Shown here: positions 9,764 to 18,086 of the stretch, in pieces | How the letters are laid out: every line of letters starts with the position of its first letter | Numbering within the stretch: position 1 is the stretch's first letter | NCBI GenBank assembly: GCA_000799755.1 | Contig: JUHI01000015.1 | Coordinates: forward strand, 62,001 to 126,000 | Direction: 5' to 3' | From: Martinezella tropici | GTDB taxonomy: Bacteria > Pseudomonadota > Alphaproteobacteria > Rhizobiales > Rhizobiaceae | Length of the DNA stretch: 64,000 nucleotides | The notes under the pieces: generated by a model | The model's input: the letters and a program-made list of their open reading frames with translations, nothing else | Database searches by the model: none | Told to the model about the DNA's origin: nothing | Program-made: the position numbers and the translations under genes

Positions 9764-10824
9764 ATGCCGTACTCCGCAACGGGGGCCCATAGCACCTGCT
9801 CGATCCGCGAAGCACCGGTTGCCAGCATCACGAGCCGGTCAAAGCCGAGTGCGATGCCGCTCGCCTCGGGCATGACGGCAAGCGCTTCCAGAAACTCCTC
9901 GTCCAGCGGATAGGTCTCGCCGTAGACGCGCTGCTTTTCGGCCATCTCGATCTCGAAACGGCGGCGCTGTTCTCCGGCATTGGTGAGCTCGCCGAAGGCA
10001 TTGGCAAGCTCGACGCCGCAGGCATAAAGCTCGAAACGTTCGGCGACGCGATGATCGGTGGCGGATGGCCGGGCAAGTGCGGCCTCGGAAACGGGATATT
10101 CGTCAAGGATCGTGGCGCGGCCGAAACCGAGATTGGGTTCGATCTTCTCGACCAGCACCCGGCTGAAGAGATCCTGCCAGAGATCGTCATCGGCAACGCG
10201 GATGCCCGCCTTGCGCATATCCGCCGCCAGACGCTCACGATCCGTCGAACCGTCCAAGCCGATGGAGGCAAAGAGGTCGATGCCGGCATAGCGCTCGAAG
10301 GCGGCGGCCACACTGATGCGTTCGGGCTGCAGGAACGGATCGGTCTCGGCGCCACGATAGGTGAGCTTCTTCGCGCCAACAGTCTCGGCCGCCAGCGCCA
10401 GAAGCGCGGAGCAATCGGCCATCAGGGCCTCATAGCTCTCGCCGGCCCGATACCACTCCAGCATGGTGAATTCCGGATGGTGCAGCGGGCCGCGCTCGCG
10501 GTTGCGATAGACATGGGCGAAGCAGGCGATGCGCTCCTCGCCGGCCGAAAGCAGTTTCTTGCAGGCAAATTCCGGCGACGTATGCAAATAGAGAGGCGAT
10601 GCCTTGCCATCGATGGTCAGCGCTTCGGTCTCGAAGGCATGCAGATGCGCCTCATTACCTGGCGACACCTGCAGCGTTGCGGTATCGACCTCGATGAAGT
10701 CGTTGCGCGCGAAGAAAATCCGCAGTGCCGCCTGGATGGCATTGCGGCCGATGAGGAATGGCCGCCGGTCCGCATGGACATTGCGGGACCACCAGGGGGA
10801 CGCTTTGCTCGTCTTTGGCTTCAT
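9760..10824 (-). CDS. epmA: EF-P lysine ligase EpmA (GenX/PoxA)
   Basis: 354-residue class II lysyl-tRNA synthetase paralogue lacking the N-terminal anticodon-binding domain. It activates (beta-)lysine and attaches it to a lysine of EF-P. Motif 2 appears as CFAHVYRNRERGPLHHPEFTMLEWYRA and motif 3 as GIALGFDRLVMLATGASRIEQVLWAP. TSPEFACKKLLSAG matches the characteristic PoxA/GenX segment. Start ATG 10824 gives MKPKTSKASPWW; an upstream start at 10845 cannot be excluded. It overlaps epmB and is read away from efp, leaving about 150 bp for two divergent promoters. The short length excludes a housekeeping LysRS (about 500 residues). Confidence 0.9.
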   Translation of the reverse strand: MKPKTSKASPWWSRNVHADRRPFLIGRNAIQAALRIFFARNDFIEVDTATLQVSPGNEAHLHAFETEALTIDGKASPLYLHTSPEFACKKLLSAGEERIACFAHVYRNRERGPLHHPEFTMLEWYRAGESYEALMADCSALLALAAETVGAKKLTYRGAETDPFLQPERISVAAAFERYAGIDLFASIGLDGSTDRERLAADMRKAGIRVADDDLWQDLFSRVLVEKIEPNLGFGRATILDEYPVSEAALARPSATDHRVAERFELYACGVELANAFGELTNAGEQRRRFEIEMAEKQRVYGETYPLDEEFLEALAVMPEASGIALGFDRLVMLATGASRIEQVLWAPVAEYGI

Positions 10825-10976
10825 TCCTGGCTTTCTTCCGCGCACCGGCTGCGTTGGGGGGTGGCAATTTCCGTTGATTTAGGGTAGTTGCGCCCCCAAG
10901 CAAACAAAAGCTGCGTCTCGGAGAGCATTCTGACAGTCCCTCTACGACGCAAAACGCAGCGTTACAAGGAAGTCTT

Positions 10977-11546
10977 ATGGTCAAGGTCATCGCCTCTTCC
11001 GTCCGCAAGGGCAACGTTCTCGACGTCGACGGCAAGCTCTATGTCGTTCTCACCGCACAGAACTTTCATCCGGGCAAGGGCACCCCGGTCACCCAGGTCG
11101 ACATGCGCCGCATCGTCGACGGCGTGAAGGTGTCCGAGCGTTGGCGCACCACCGAGCAGGTCGAGCGCGCCTTCGTTGAAGACGTGAACTTCCAGTACCT
11201 CTATGAAGACGGCGAAGGCTTCCACTTCATGAACCCGGCCACCTACGACCAGGTTGTCGTCGACGTCGAAACCATGGGCGACCAGAAGGCCTACCTCCAG
11301 GAAGGCATGACCTGCATCCTGTCGATCCACGAAGGCATCCCACTGGCGCTCGAGCTGCCGCGCCACGTGACGCTCGAAATCACCGAGACCGAACCGGTCG
11401 TCAAGGGTCAGACGGCATCTTCGTCCTACAAGCCCGCCATACTGTCGAACGGCATCCGCACCCTGGTGCCGCCGCACATCACAGCCGGCACCCGCGTCGT
11501 CATCGCAACGGAAGACAATTCCTACGTTGAGCGCGCCAAGGACTGA
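10977..11546 (+). CDS. efp: Elongation factor P
   Basis: 189-residue, three-domain beta-barrel factor that rescues ribosomes stalled at polyproline stretches. The modifiable loop is NFHPGKGTP, placing the target lysine at residue 34, as expected for an EpmA/EpmB-modified EF-P. The C-terminal signature is complete (YKPAILSNGIRTLVPPHI followed by AGTRVVI and YVERAKD). AAGGAAG lies about 10 nt before the ATG. The divergent epmA-epmB pair supplies the modifying enzymes. A strong terminator follows at 11571. Confidence 0.97.
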   Translation: MVKVIASSVRKGNVLDVDGKLYVVLTAQNFHPGKGTPVTQVDMRRIVDGVKVSERWRTTEQVERAFVEDVNFQYLYEDGEGFHFMNPATYDQVVVDVETMGDQKAYLQEGMTCILSIHEGIPLALELPRHVTLEITETEPVVKGQTASSSYKPAILSNGIRTLVPPHITAGTRVVIATEDNSYVERAKD

Positions 11547-11570
11547 GCCTCGGCCTCCTGCTTGCATAAG

Positions 11571-11603
11571 AAACGCCTCGTCCTCGTGACGGGGCGTTTT
11601 GCA
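11571..11603 (+). terminator. Rho-independent terminator of efp
   Basis: Stem AACGCC-T-CGTC paired with GACG-G-GGCGTT around a short CTCGT loop, followed by TTTTGCATTTT. It lies 25 nt after the efp stop. Confidence 0.8.
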
Positions 11604-11663
11604 TTTTGGGCCAGCTGATAGCCGAGCACCATCCGGGACGCTTTGCGATACTGCGCCGCCGCG

Positions 11664-13514
11664 TTACGGCGCGCTGGCCTTTTTCTCGTCCGTCTCCGCC
11701 ACAGCGGCAGCTTCGGAAGGCGCTTGCATATCGGTGCTGTGTTCATGCGGAGCCAAAGCCTGCAGATGCAGGACGCGCGGTGACATGGCGTGCATGAAAG
11801 CATCGGAGCGGCCGATATAGATCAGGGTCGCATCGTCAAGTTCCGCCAATAGGGCAAAAGCTTTCGCCTGCACTTCGGCCTCCAGCCCTTCGAGGGCATC
11901 GTCGAAGACGACCCACTTTGGCTTCGCCAGCAGCAGGTGCGCAAAGCCGACGGCCTTCTGCTCTTCGGTATCGAGCAAGCGATCCCAACGGGCCTGCGTG
12001 TCGAGGCGATTCTTCAGGCGGCCGAGCCCGACCTTATCCATAACGGCATCGACGGCGGCATCGTCGTAGGCGTCCCGGTCCTCGGGAAAGCAGATCGCCT
12101 CCCGGAGCGTGCCGGTCGGCACATAGGGCGTGTGCGGCACGAACATCATGTCTTCCATCGGCGGCAGGCTGACCGTACCGGAGCCGCTATACCATTGATG
12201 CGCCAGCACCTCGAACAGCAGCCTGCGGTTCACGCCATGATCGCCATTGATCATGACATGCTCGCCGGCATTGATCGTGACCGTGCCTTCCGCGATCCTG
12301 AAACCGTTTTCCGTCGCCTCGTCGTTGGTCTTCGTCGAGATCTCCAGATCGGTCCAGACCATCGTGCCGGGAGCCGCCTTGTCGAAGACGAGGGTGTACG
12401 GCATCGGCGTCTTGTCGTCCATTTCCGTCAGGGCCTTGCGGAAATCGGTGACGCGCATCAGCGTCGCTCGCCATTCGGCGATCGGGCCGAAATTGGCGAC
12501 ATACCAGCGCAGCGCCGAATTGACCTGATTGAAGGCGCCGACAGCGACCATCAGCTGACCGAAGGTCAACCCGCCGGAGAAATAGGCTGGCGCCGCCACG
12601 AGGATCGGGATGATCAGCACCAGCCAGCCGTAACCGGCCGAAACCCAGGTGAGATTGGTGTTGGCGATGGCAAGCTGGCGGATGACGGCAAGCACGGCCG
12701 ATATGTCGATATTGATCCGCCTGCGCTCGTTCTCCTCGCCGCCGGCGATCGTGATCGCCGGCATGTGCTCATTGGCATGCATGAGCGCGAAGCGCAGTTC
12801 AGCTTCCTTCGAATAGCGATCCGCATTCAGCCGCACCAGGCGGCGCCCGACGAACTGGCTGAGGAACGATGCCGATCCGGCATAGAGGATCGCCGCCCAG
12901 ACCATATAGCCGGGAATGGAAAAGCTCATGCCCTTGAGGTGAAAGACCATGCCGTTGGAAAGTTCCCAGAGCACGCCGATGAAACTCAAAAGCAGGATCG
13001 TCGCCTGAACCAGACCGATGGCAAGTCCCGTGGTGCTTTCCGCGAGATTGCGGGCGTCTTCATGCAGGCGCTGGTCGGGATTGACGCCGATCAAACCGGA
13101 AGAGGCGAGACGAAGCGCGCGCTTGGCCTGCAGCCACTGATTGACCAGATCCCGCGCCAACCCCTCGCGCATGTAGAGCGCCGTCATCTGGTTGAGCCAG
13201 GCTTGAATGACATTGAGGACGAGCAGCGATCCCGCGATGATGCCGAAGACGCCGAGCTGATGGAAGAAGGCGGAGATATCGCGACGCGCCAGGGAATCGT
13301 AGAAGGGCGCATTCCAGTTGTTGAGCAACACCTGGACGTAGGCCGTGCCCAGAATGATCACGAAAAGCGCAACTGTCAGGGAAATGATCTTGAGGCGGAC
13401 CGGCGAATTCCAGAAGGCGGAGAACATCATCCTCAGCCGAAAGAAAAGGCTCAAATCGTACCCGACCTGCTCGTTTCCCTGGATATTCGGCTTGGCTTGC
13501 TTTTCAACTGCCAT
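11664..13514 (-). CDS. ABC transporter permease/ATPase fusion (YddA/SbmA-like) with degenerate ATPase domain
   Basis: 616 residues. The N-terminal half has about six membrane segments (IISLTVALFVIILGTAYV, VFGIIAGSLLVLNVIQAW) and the family sequence NNWNAPFYDSLARRD, as in the SbmA/BacA/YddA membrane domain (PF06472 type). The C-terminal half aligns with an ABC ATPase, but its motifs are damaged. The Walker A position reads MINGDHGVNRRLL instead of GxxGxGKS/T, the signature reads LDTEEQKAVGFAHLL instead of LSGGEQQR, and Walker B reads KWVVFDDAL with aspartate in place of the catalytic glutamate. It may therefore not hydrolyse ATP alone. The start is ATG 13514 with GGAAG upstream; a GTG at 13520 is also possible. 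Substrate is unknown; relatives move peptides or very-long-chain fatty acids. Confidence 0.8.
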   Translation of the reverse strand: MAVEKQAKPNIQGNEQVGYDLSLFFRLRMMFSAFWNSPVRLKIISLTVALFVIILGTAYVQVLLNNWNAPFYDSLARRDISAFFHQLGVFGIIAGSLLVLNVIQAWLNQMTALYMREGLARDLVNQWLQAKRALRLASSGLIGVNPDQRLHEDARNLAESTTGLAIGLVQATILLLSFIGVLWELSNGMVFHLKGMSFSIPGYMVWAAILYAGSASFLSQFVGRRLVRLNADRYSKEAELRFALMHANEHMPAITIAGGEENERRRINIDISAVLAVIRQLAIANTNLTWVSAGYGWLVLIIPILVAAPAYFSGGLTFGQLMVAVGAFNQVNSALRWYVANFGPIAEWRATLMRVTDFRKALTEMDDKTPMPYTLVFDKAAPGTMVWTDLEISTKTNDEATENGFRIAEGTVTINAGEHVMINGDHGVNRRLLFEVLAHQWYSGSGTVSLPPMEDMMFVPHTPYVPTGTLREAICFPEDRDAYDDAAVDAVMDKVGLGRLKNRLDTQARWDRLLDTEEQKAVGFAHLLLAKPKWVVFDDALEGLEAEVQAKAFALLAELDDATLIYIGRSDAFMHAMSPRVLHLQALAPHEHSTDMQAPSEAAAVAETDEKKASAP

Positions 13515-13677
13515 CAGCACTTCCCTGCGACGCGTCCCGTCAGTTAATCATGACCCGCCCTCATGTCCATCCTTGCAGCAGATAGGTGCGATCACGTTCC
13601 TATATACACCGTTTCGCGCCTTGAACCGAATTGGGTGAGGGAATAGCTTGCACCCGAAAGATTGAGAAAGCCTTCCG

Positions 13678-14520
13678 ATGCAATTCCAAGGAACTGCCGA
13701 CTACATCGCCGACAAGGATCTCATGGTGGCCGTCAACGCCGCCATCCGGCTAGAGCGACCGCTTCTTGTAAAGGGCGAGCCCGGCACCGGCAAGACCGAA
13801 TTGGCCCGCCAGGTCGCAGCCGCCCTTGGACTCGACCTCATCGAATGGAACGTCAAATCGACGACGAAAGCCCAGCAGGGCCTCTACGAATACGACGCCG
13901 TCTCGCGGCTGCGCGACAGCCAGCTCGGCGACGTTAGAGTTCATGACGTCAGCAACTATATCCGCCAGGGCAAACTCTGGCAGGCCTTCACCGCGCCGCA
14001 AAAATGCGTGCTGCTGATCGACGAGATCGACAAGGCCGATATCGAATTCCCGAATGATCTCCTGCAGGAGCTCGATCGCATGGAATTCCATGTCTACGAA
14101 ACCGCAGAGACCATCAAGGCGGCCATCCGCCCGATCGTGATCATCACGTCCAACAACGAGAAGGAGTTGCCGGACGCCTTTCTGCGCCGCTGCTTCTTCC
14201 ACTATATCCGCTTTCCCGACATGGAGACGCTGACACGCATCGTCGAGGTGCATTATCCCGGCATCAAGCAGGCGCTCGTCCGCGCGGCGCTGACGCAATT
14301 CTTCGAGATCCGCGAGGTGCCCGGCCTCAAGAAGAAACCCTCGACCTCCGAAGCCCTCGACTGGATTCGCCTGCTGGTCGCCGACGACGTCGATCCCGAA
14401 ACGCTGCGCGCCGATGCGAAGAACGCGCTGCCGAAGCTGCATGGCGCGCTGCTGAAGAACGAGCAGGACGTCCATCTCTTCGAACGCCTGGCCTTCATGG
14501 CGCGCGGGCAGGGGAAGTAA
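13678..14520 (+). CDS. MoxR family AAA+ ATPase
   Basis: 280-residue AAA+ ATPase. Walker A is GEPGTGKTELA, Walker B is LLIDEIDKAD, the sensor 1 asparagine lies in VIITSNNEKELP, and the arginine-finger region is AFLRRCFFHY. MoxR ATPases act as chaperones with VWA-domain partners to mature enzyme complexes. The matching CoxE-like VWA gene is at 16072, separated here by a NUDIX gene and metA. The stop overlaps the NUDIX start (TAATG). The start at 13678 gives MQFQGTADYIADKDL, the usual beginning for this subgroup. The client enzyme is unknown. Confidence 0.9.
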   Translation: MQFQGTADYIADKDLMVAVNAAIRLERPLLVKGEPGTGKTELARQVAAALGLDLIEWNVKSTTKAQQGLYEYDAVSRLRDSQLGDVRVHDVSNYIRQGKLWQAFTAPQKCVLLIDEIDKADIEFPNDLLQELDRMEFHVYETAETIKAAIRPIVIITSNNEKELPDAFLRRCFFHYIRFPDMETLTRIVEVHYPGIKQALVRAALTQFFEIREVPGLKKKPSTSEALDWIRLLVADDVDPETLRADAKNALPKLHGALLKNEQDVHLFERLAFMARGQGK

Positions 14521-14942
14521 TGCAGCCGGATGCGGTCAAGGTCCTGATCTATGCCGTTCGCGACGGGCATCTGCTCGTCTTCGACGAGCCGGATTTTCCG
14601 GCCATCGAGCTGCAGGTTCCGGGCGGCACGGTCGAGGTCGGCGAAGATCTGGCTCTGGCAGCAGCGCGCGAATTCGAGGAGGAAACGGGACTGATCGCAA
14701 CAGCGCTGCGGCCGCTGGGCGTCAGTGACTACCGGTTTGAAAAGAACGGGCGCTGCCATCATCACAGACGGCACTATTTTCGCTGCGAAGTGCCTGAAGC
14801 CGCGCCGGCCGAATGGCATCATGTCGAGACAACGCCTTTTGGCGGCGGCGAGCCCATCTGCTTCCATTTTTCCTGGATACCGATTGCCGAGGCACGGAAA
14901 CATCTGGGCTACGACATGGAAGCCCTACTCGACCGTCTGTAA
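14520..14942 (+). CDS. NUDIX hydrolase
   Basis: 140-residue hydrolase of nucleoside diphosphate-linked compounds. The NUDIX box is intact: GGTVEVGEDLALAAAREFEE followed by ETGL matches Gx5Ex7REUxEExGU, with the metal-binding glutamates present. It overlaps the end of the moxR gene by one base and is probably co-translated with it. Specificity cannot be told; small stand-alone members act on damaged nucleotides, sugar nucleotides or dinucleoside polyphosphates. Confidence 0.85.
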   Translation: MQPDAVKVLIYAVRDGHLLVFDEPDFPAIELQVPGGTVEVGEDLALAAAREFEEETGLIATALRPLGVSDYRFEKNGRCHHHRRHYFRCEVPEAAPAEWHHVETTPFGGGEPICFHFSWIPIAEARKHLGYDMEALLDRL

Positions 14943-15025
14943 GCTGCGGCCGACCTCGGAACGCGGCCGCAACAGCTGAACATTAGCCCATTGACCCGCC
15001 GGAATGACAGGTTTATGAAATTTCC

Positions 15026-15081
15026 CTCGTGGTGATTTGGCCGGCCGGCTTGCAGCCACGTTAAATAAGTCGCTAAAGGGC
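15026..15081 (+). ncRNA. SAM-II riboswitch (metA leader)
   Basis: The sequence carries the compact SAM-II pseudoknot pattern of alphaproteobacterial metA leaders. CGTGG (about 15028) pairs with CCACG (about 15056). The intervening TGATTTGG and CTTGCAG are the conserved core, and the 3' strand is GTTAAATAAGTCGCTAAAGGG. It lies 60 nt upstream of the metA ATG and is followed at once by a terminator hairpin. SAM binding should lower metA expression. Confidence 0.85.
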
Positions 15082-15090
15082 CGCGTGCGG

Positions 15091-15122
15091 ACCGGTAGCG
15101 ATTCATCGCGGCCGGTTTTTTT
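15091..15122 (+). terminator. Terminator hairpin between SAM-II aptamer and metA
   Basis: ACCGG-TA-GCGAT pairs with ATCGC-GG-CCGGT around a TC loop, followed by seven T. Its position, immediately after the aptamer and 20 nt before the metA start, suggests SAM-dependent transcription termination. SAM-II switches often act on translation, so control by termination is inference. Confidence 0.65.
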
Positions 15123-15141
15123 GTATTTGGCGAGTGAAGCA

Positions 15142-16068
15142 ATGCCCATCAAGATTCCCGATACGCTCCCCGCGTTTGAAACCCTCCAGAGCGAGGGTGT
15201 GCGGGTGATGACCGAAACGGTGGCGTTCCGTCAGGATATCCGCCCCCTTCAGATCGGGCTTCTCAACCTCATGCCGAACAAGATCAAGACCGAGGTCCAG
15301 ATGGCGCGCCTGGTCGGCGCATCGCCGCTGCAGGTGGAGTTTTCGCTGGTGCGCATCGGCGCCCACAAGGCCAAGAACACCTCGGAAGAACATCTCCTTT
15401 CCTTCTACGAGACCTGGGAAGAGGTGAAGCACCGCAAATTCGACGGCTTCATCATCACGGGCGCGCCGATCGAGCTGCTGGAATACGAGGACGTCACCTA
15501 CTGGAAGGAAATGCAGGAGATCTTCGAATGGACGGCCACCAACGTCCATTCGACGCTGAACGTCTGCTGGGGCGCGATGGCGGCAATCTACCATTTCCAC
15601 AACGTGCCGAAATATACGCTGACGGAAAAGGCCTTCGGCGTCTACCGCCACCAGAACCTGAAGCCCTCCTCGGTCTATCTCAACGGCTTCTCCGACGATT
15701 TCGCCATTCCGGTCTCGCGCTGGACGGAAGTGAGGCGCGCCGACATCGAAAAGGTGCCCGGCCTGCAGATCCTGATGGATTCGAGCGAGATGGGCGTCTG
15801 CCTCGTGCACGAACGGGCCTGCAACCGGCTCTACATGTTCAATCACGTGGAGTATGATTCCACCTCGCTGGCGGACGAATATTTCCGGGATGTGAATGCG
15901 GGCGTGCCGATCAAGATGCCGCACAACTACTTCCCGCATAACGACCCGGAAATCGCCCCGCAGAACCGGTGGCGCAGTCACGCGCATCTGTTCTTCGGCA
16001 ACTGGATCAACGAGATCTACCAGACCACGCCGTATGATCTGGAGGAGATCGGCCAGGAAAGGACCTGA
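15142..16068 (+). CDS. metA: Homoserine O-acyltransferase MetA (acetyl- or succinyl-)
   Basis: 308-residue enzyme of the MetA family, acylating homoserine in the first committed step of methionine synthesis. The nucleophile cysteine lies in LNVCWGAMAAIYHF, with HLLSFYETWEEV and the catalytic histidine/glutamate region FNHVEYDSTSLADEY further on. NYFPHNDPEIAPQNRWRSHAHLFFGNWINEIYQ is conserved at the C-terminus. Despite the MetA name, many alphaproteobacterial members use acetyl-CoA; the choice depends on one active-site residue that I did not assign. ATG 15142 follows the riboswitch and terminator, so expression responds to SAM. The VWA gene follows 3 nt downstream. Confidence 0.93.
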   Translation: MPIKIPDTLPAFETLQSEGVRVMTETVAFRQDIRPLQIGLLNLMPNKIKTEVQMARLVGASPLQVEFSLVRIGAHKAKNTSEEHLLSFYETWEEVKHRKFDGFIITGAPIELLEYEDVTYWKEMQEIFEWTATNVHSTLNVCWGAMAAIYHFHNVPKYTLTEKAFGVYRHQNLKPSSVYLNGFSDDFAIPVSRWTEVRRADIEKVPGLQILMDSSEMGVCLVHERACNRLYMFNHVEYDSTSLADEYFRDVNAGVPIKMPHNYFPHNDPEIAPQNRWRSHAHLFFGNWINEIYQTTPYDLEEIGQERT

Positions 16069-16071
16069 GGC

Positions 16072-17265
16072 TTGTTCATTCCCTTCTTCCTCAAACTGAA
16101 GGAAGCGAAAGTTCCGGTAACGCTCCGGGAATTCCTGTCGCTGCTTGAGGGAATGGAAGAGGGGATTGCCGACTATGACGTCGAGGCCTTCTATTATCTG
16201 GCGCGCACGACGCTCATCAAGGACGAGCGCTTCATCGACCGCTTCGATCAGATTTTTGCGGATTATTTCCGCGGCGTCGAAGCGATCGGCGGAGGCGCCG
16301 AAGGGGAAGCGGTCGAAGCGACCGCCATCCCGGAAGAATGGCTGCGCAAGCTCGCCGAGCGGCATCTCACCGAAGAGGAAAGACGGGAGATCGAGGCGCT
16401 CGGCGGCTTCGACAAGCTCATGGAAACGCTGCGCGAGCGGCTGGCCGAGCAGAAGGGCCGGCATCAGGGCGGCTCGAAATGGATCGGCACCGCCGGAACC
16501 TCGCCCTTCGGCGCCTATGGCTACAATCCGGAAGGCGTGCGCATCGGCCAGGAAACCTCGCGCCACCGCCGTGCGGTCAAGGTCTGGGATCGCCGCGACT
16601 TCCAGAATCTCGACGACGGCGTCGAGCTTGGCACCCGCAATATCAAGGTGGCGCTGAAACGCCTGCGCCGCTGGGTGCGCGAAGGCGCGGCCGAGGAGCT
16701 GGATCTCTCCGGCACCATCCGCTCCACCGCCGAGCATGGCTATCTCGACGTCCAGACGCGGCCGGAGCGCCGCAACGCCGTCAAGCTCCTGATGTTCTTC
16801 GACGTCGGCGGCTCGATGGACGATCACATCCGTGTCGTGGAGGAACTCTTCTCCGCCGCCCGGTCAGAATTTCGGCACATGGAATATTTCTACTTCCACA
16901 ACTGCCTCTACGAAGGCGTGTGGAAGGACAATCGCCGCCGGCGCGTCGACATCACCGCCACGACGGATCTCATCCGCACCTTCGGCCCCGACTACCGCGT
17001 CGTCTTCGTCGGCGACGCCTCCATGAGCCCCTACGAGATCACCCAGGCCGGCGGTTCGGTGGAGCATTGGAACAAGGAAGCCGGCGAGACCTGGCTCGGC
17101 CGCATGACCGGCCATTTCCGCAAATGCATCTGGATCAATCCCGTGCCGGAAAACTACTGGGGCTATACGACCTCGATCTCCATCATCCGCCGGCTGATGA
17201 CCGACCGCATGTATCCGCTGACCCTCGGCGGGCTGGAAAAGGCGACAAGAGAATTGTCGCGCTGA
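16072..17265 (+). CDS. VWA domain-containing CoxE-like protein
   Basis: 397 residues starting at TTG 16072, three bases after metA. The N-terminal half is charged and helical (SLLEGMEEGIADYDVEAFYYLART). The C-terminal VWA domain carries a MIDAS-type metal site written DVGGSMDDH rather than DxSxS, as is usual in this subfamily, then FRHMEYFYFHNCLYEGVW, and FVGDASMSPYEI. Such proteins work with MoxR ATPases, and the MoxR gene at 13678 is the likely partner. Being separated from it by NUDIX and metA is unusual. Because it follows metA so closely, it may share the SAM riboswitch transcript. Function in any defined complex is unknown. Confidence 0.85.
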   Translation: MFIPFFLKLKEAKVPVTLREFLSLLEGMEEGIADYDVEAFYYLARTTLIKDERFIDRFDQIFADYFRGVEAIGGGAEGEAVEATAIPEEWLRKLAERHLTEEERREIEALGGFDKLMETLRERLAEQKGRHQGGSKWIGTAGTSPFGAYGYNPEGVRIGQETSRHRRAVKVWDRRDFQNLDDGVELGTRNIKVALKRLRRWVREGAAEELDLSGTIRSTAEHGYLDVQTRPERRNAVKLLMFFDVGGSMDDHIRVVEELFSAARSEFRHMEYFYFHNCLYEGVWKDNRRRRVDITATTDLIRTFGPDYRVVFVGDASMSPYEITQAGGSVEHWNKEAGETWLGRMTGHFRKCIWINPVPENYWGYTTSISIIRRLMTDRMYPLTLGGLEKATRELSR

Positions 17266-17389
17266 ATTCAGTTCTTTTGGAGCGGCCGCGGCCATATTTG
17301 CGAACCGAAACGCCACCAAATCACCACAACCGTTTGTAGAAAAATAGACGCAGGAAAACTGGCTCCGATCGCTGGGGAAACTGGTGGAG

Positions 17390-17818
17390 ATGTGCGTGCG
17401 CTATGTTGTTCGATTGCTTTTCTTCATCTCAACCATGTTGTTGGTCTCGCAGCCGGCGAGATCAGAGGAAGGAGATTTTTCCGGCCAGTGGGACCAGACC
17501 CATTCCGACATCGGCCCATGCGGAAAATGCCGCGTGGGAATAGTAAGGCATGGCAGATTTATGACGATCAGCGCGAACAACGGCTGGAGCGCAACGGCGG
17601 AGACCAGTCGAAATGGAAATGTGAACTACGCGGTAGGCGCAGGGCGATGGAGCGCTCAAACCGGCGTGTACGTCTCAAAGCCGTTCGATATCTTTCTTGC
17701 CGTTGATGGCAATAGGCTGATGATAATCATGGCTATCGGAAAAGCGGATGGATCAAAGCAACCGATCAAAGCGCTTTTCAGCAGGAAACCGATTAAATTT
17801 CTCAACGACAAGACCTAG
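17390..17818 (+). CDS. Hypothetical secreted protein
   Basis: About 142 residues with a clear signal peptide: basic start MCVRYVVRLLFFISTMLLV and cleavage near QPARSEEG. The mature part is small and soluble, with DIGPCGKCRVG (two cysteines that could form a disulfide), FMTISANNGWSATAE and FDIFLAVDGNRLMIIMAIGK, suggesting a compact beta-sheet periplasmic domain. I do not recognise the family. A GTG start at 17384 is possible; ATG 17390 follows GGTGGAG directly. It stands alone between the VWA gene and galM. Confidence 0.6.
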   Translation: MCVRYVVRLLFFISTMLLVSQPARSEEGDFSGQWDQTHSDIGPCGKCRVGIVRHGRFMTISANNGWSATAETSRNGNVNYAVGAGRWSAQTGVYVSKPFDIFLAVDGNRLMIIMAIGKADGSKQPIKALFSRKPIKFLNDKT

Positions 17819-18086
17819 CAGGCGGATGCATTTTTCCATGAATGCGGCAGAAGGAACGCCACGCCAACAATCAAGCGCGCCCCCAAACCAAGGCAAACCG
17901 TCCGCTTGTCTTACGCGTCGTACATTCATGGCGTAGCCTGCCGGTCCGAAGCTATTGGGGAAAGCTCAGTTGAACCTTGATCCCCCTTCGCCCGCCCCTA
18001 AATTTCGCCAGGGAATCGGTTGCGGAACGCGGCGAATGGGGGCAGGGTCTGAGCCTTGCATGATCGATATCAATGGATGAGCTGAT
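17819..18086. other. Intergenic region upstream of galM
   Basis: 268 nt. I see no gene and no clear terminator hairpin. It must contain the galM promoter; no strong -35/-10 pair is obvious. Confidence 0.4.

Noticed and set aside
9760..10824. Lysyl-tRNA synthetase
   Set aside because: The anticodon-binding domain is missing and the length fits EpmA; efp is adjacent.
12000..13547. Long plus-strand open frame opposite the ABC transporter gene
   Set aside because: It is the antisense shadow of a high-G+C gene, rich in Arg, His and Asp, without family resemblance or start signal. The same holds for other long antisense frames, such as 3780-4856 and 24988-26067.
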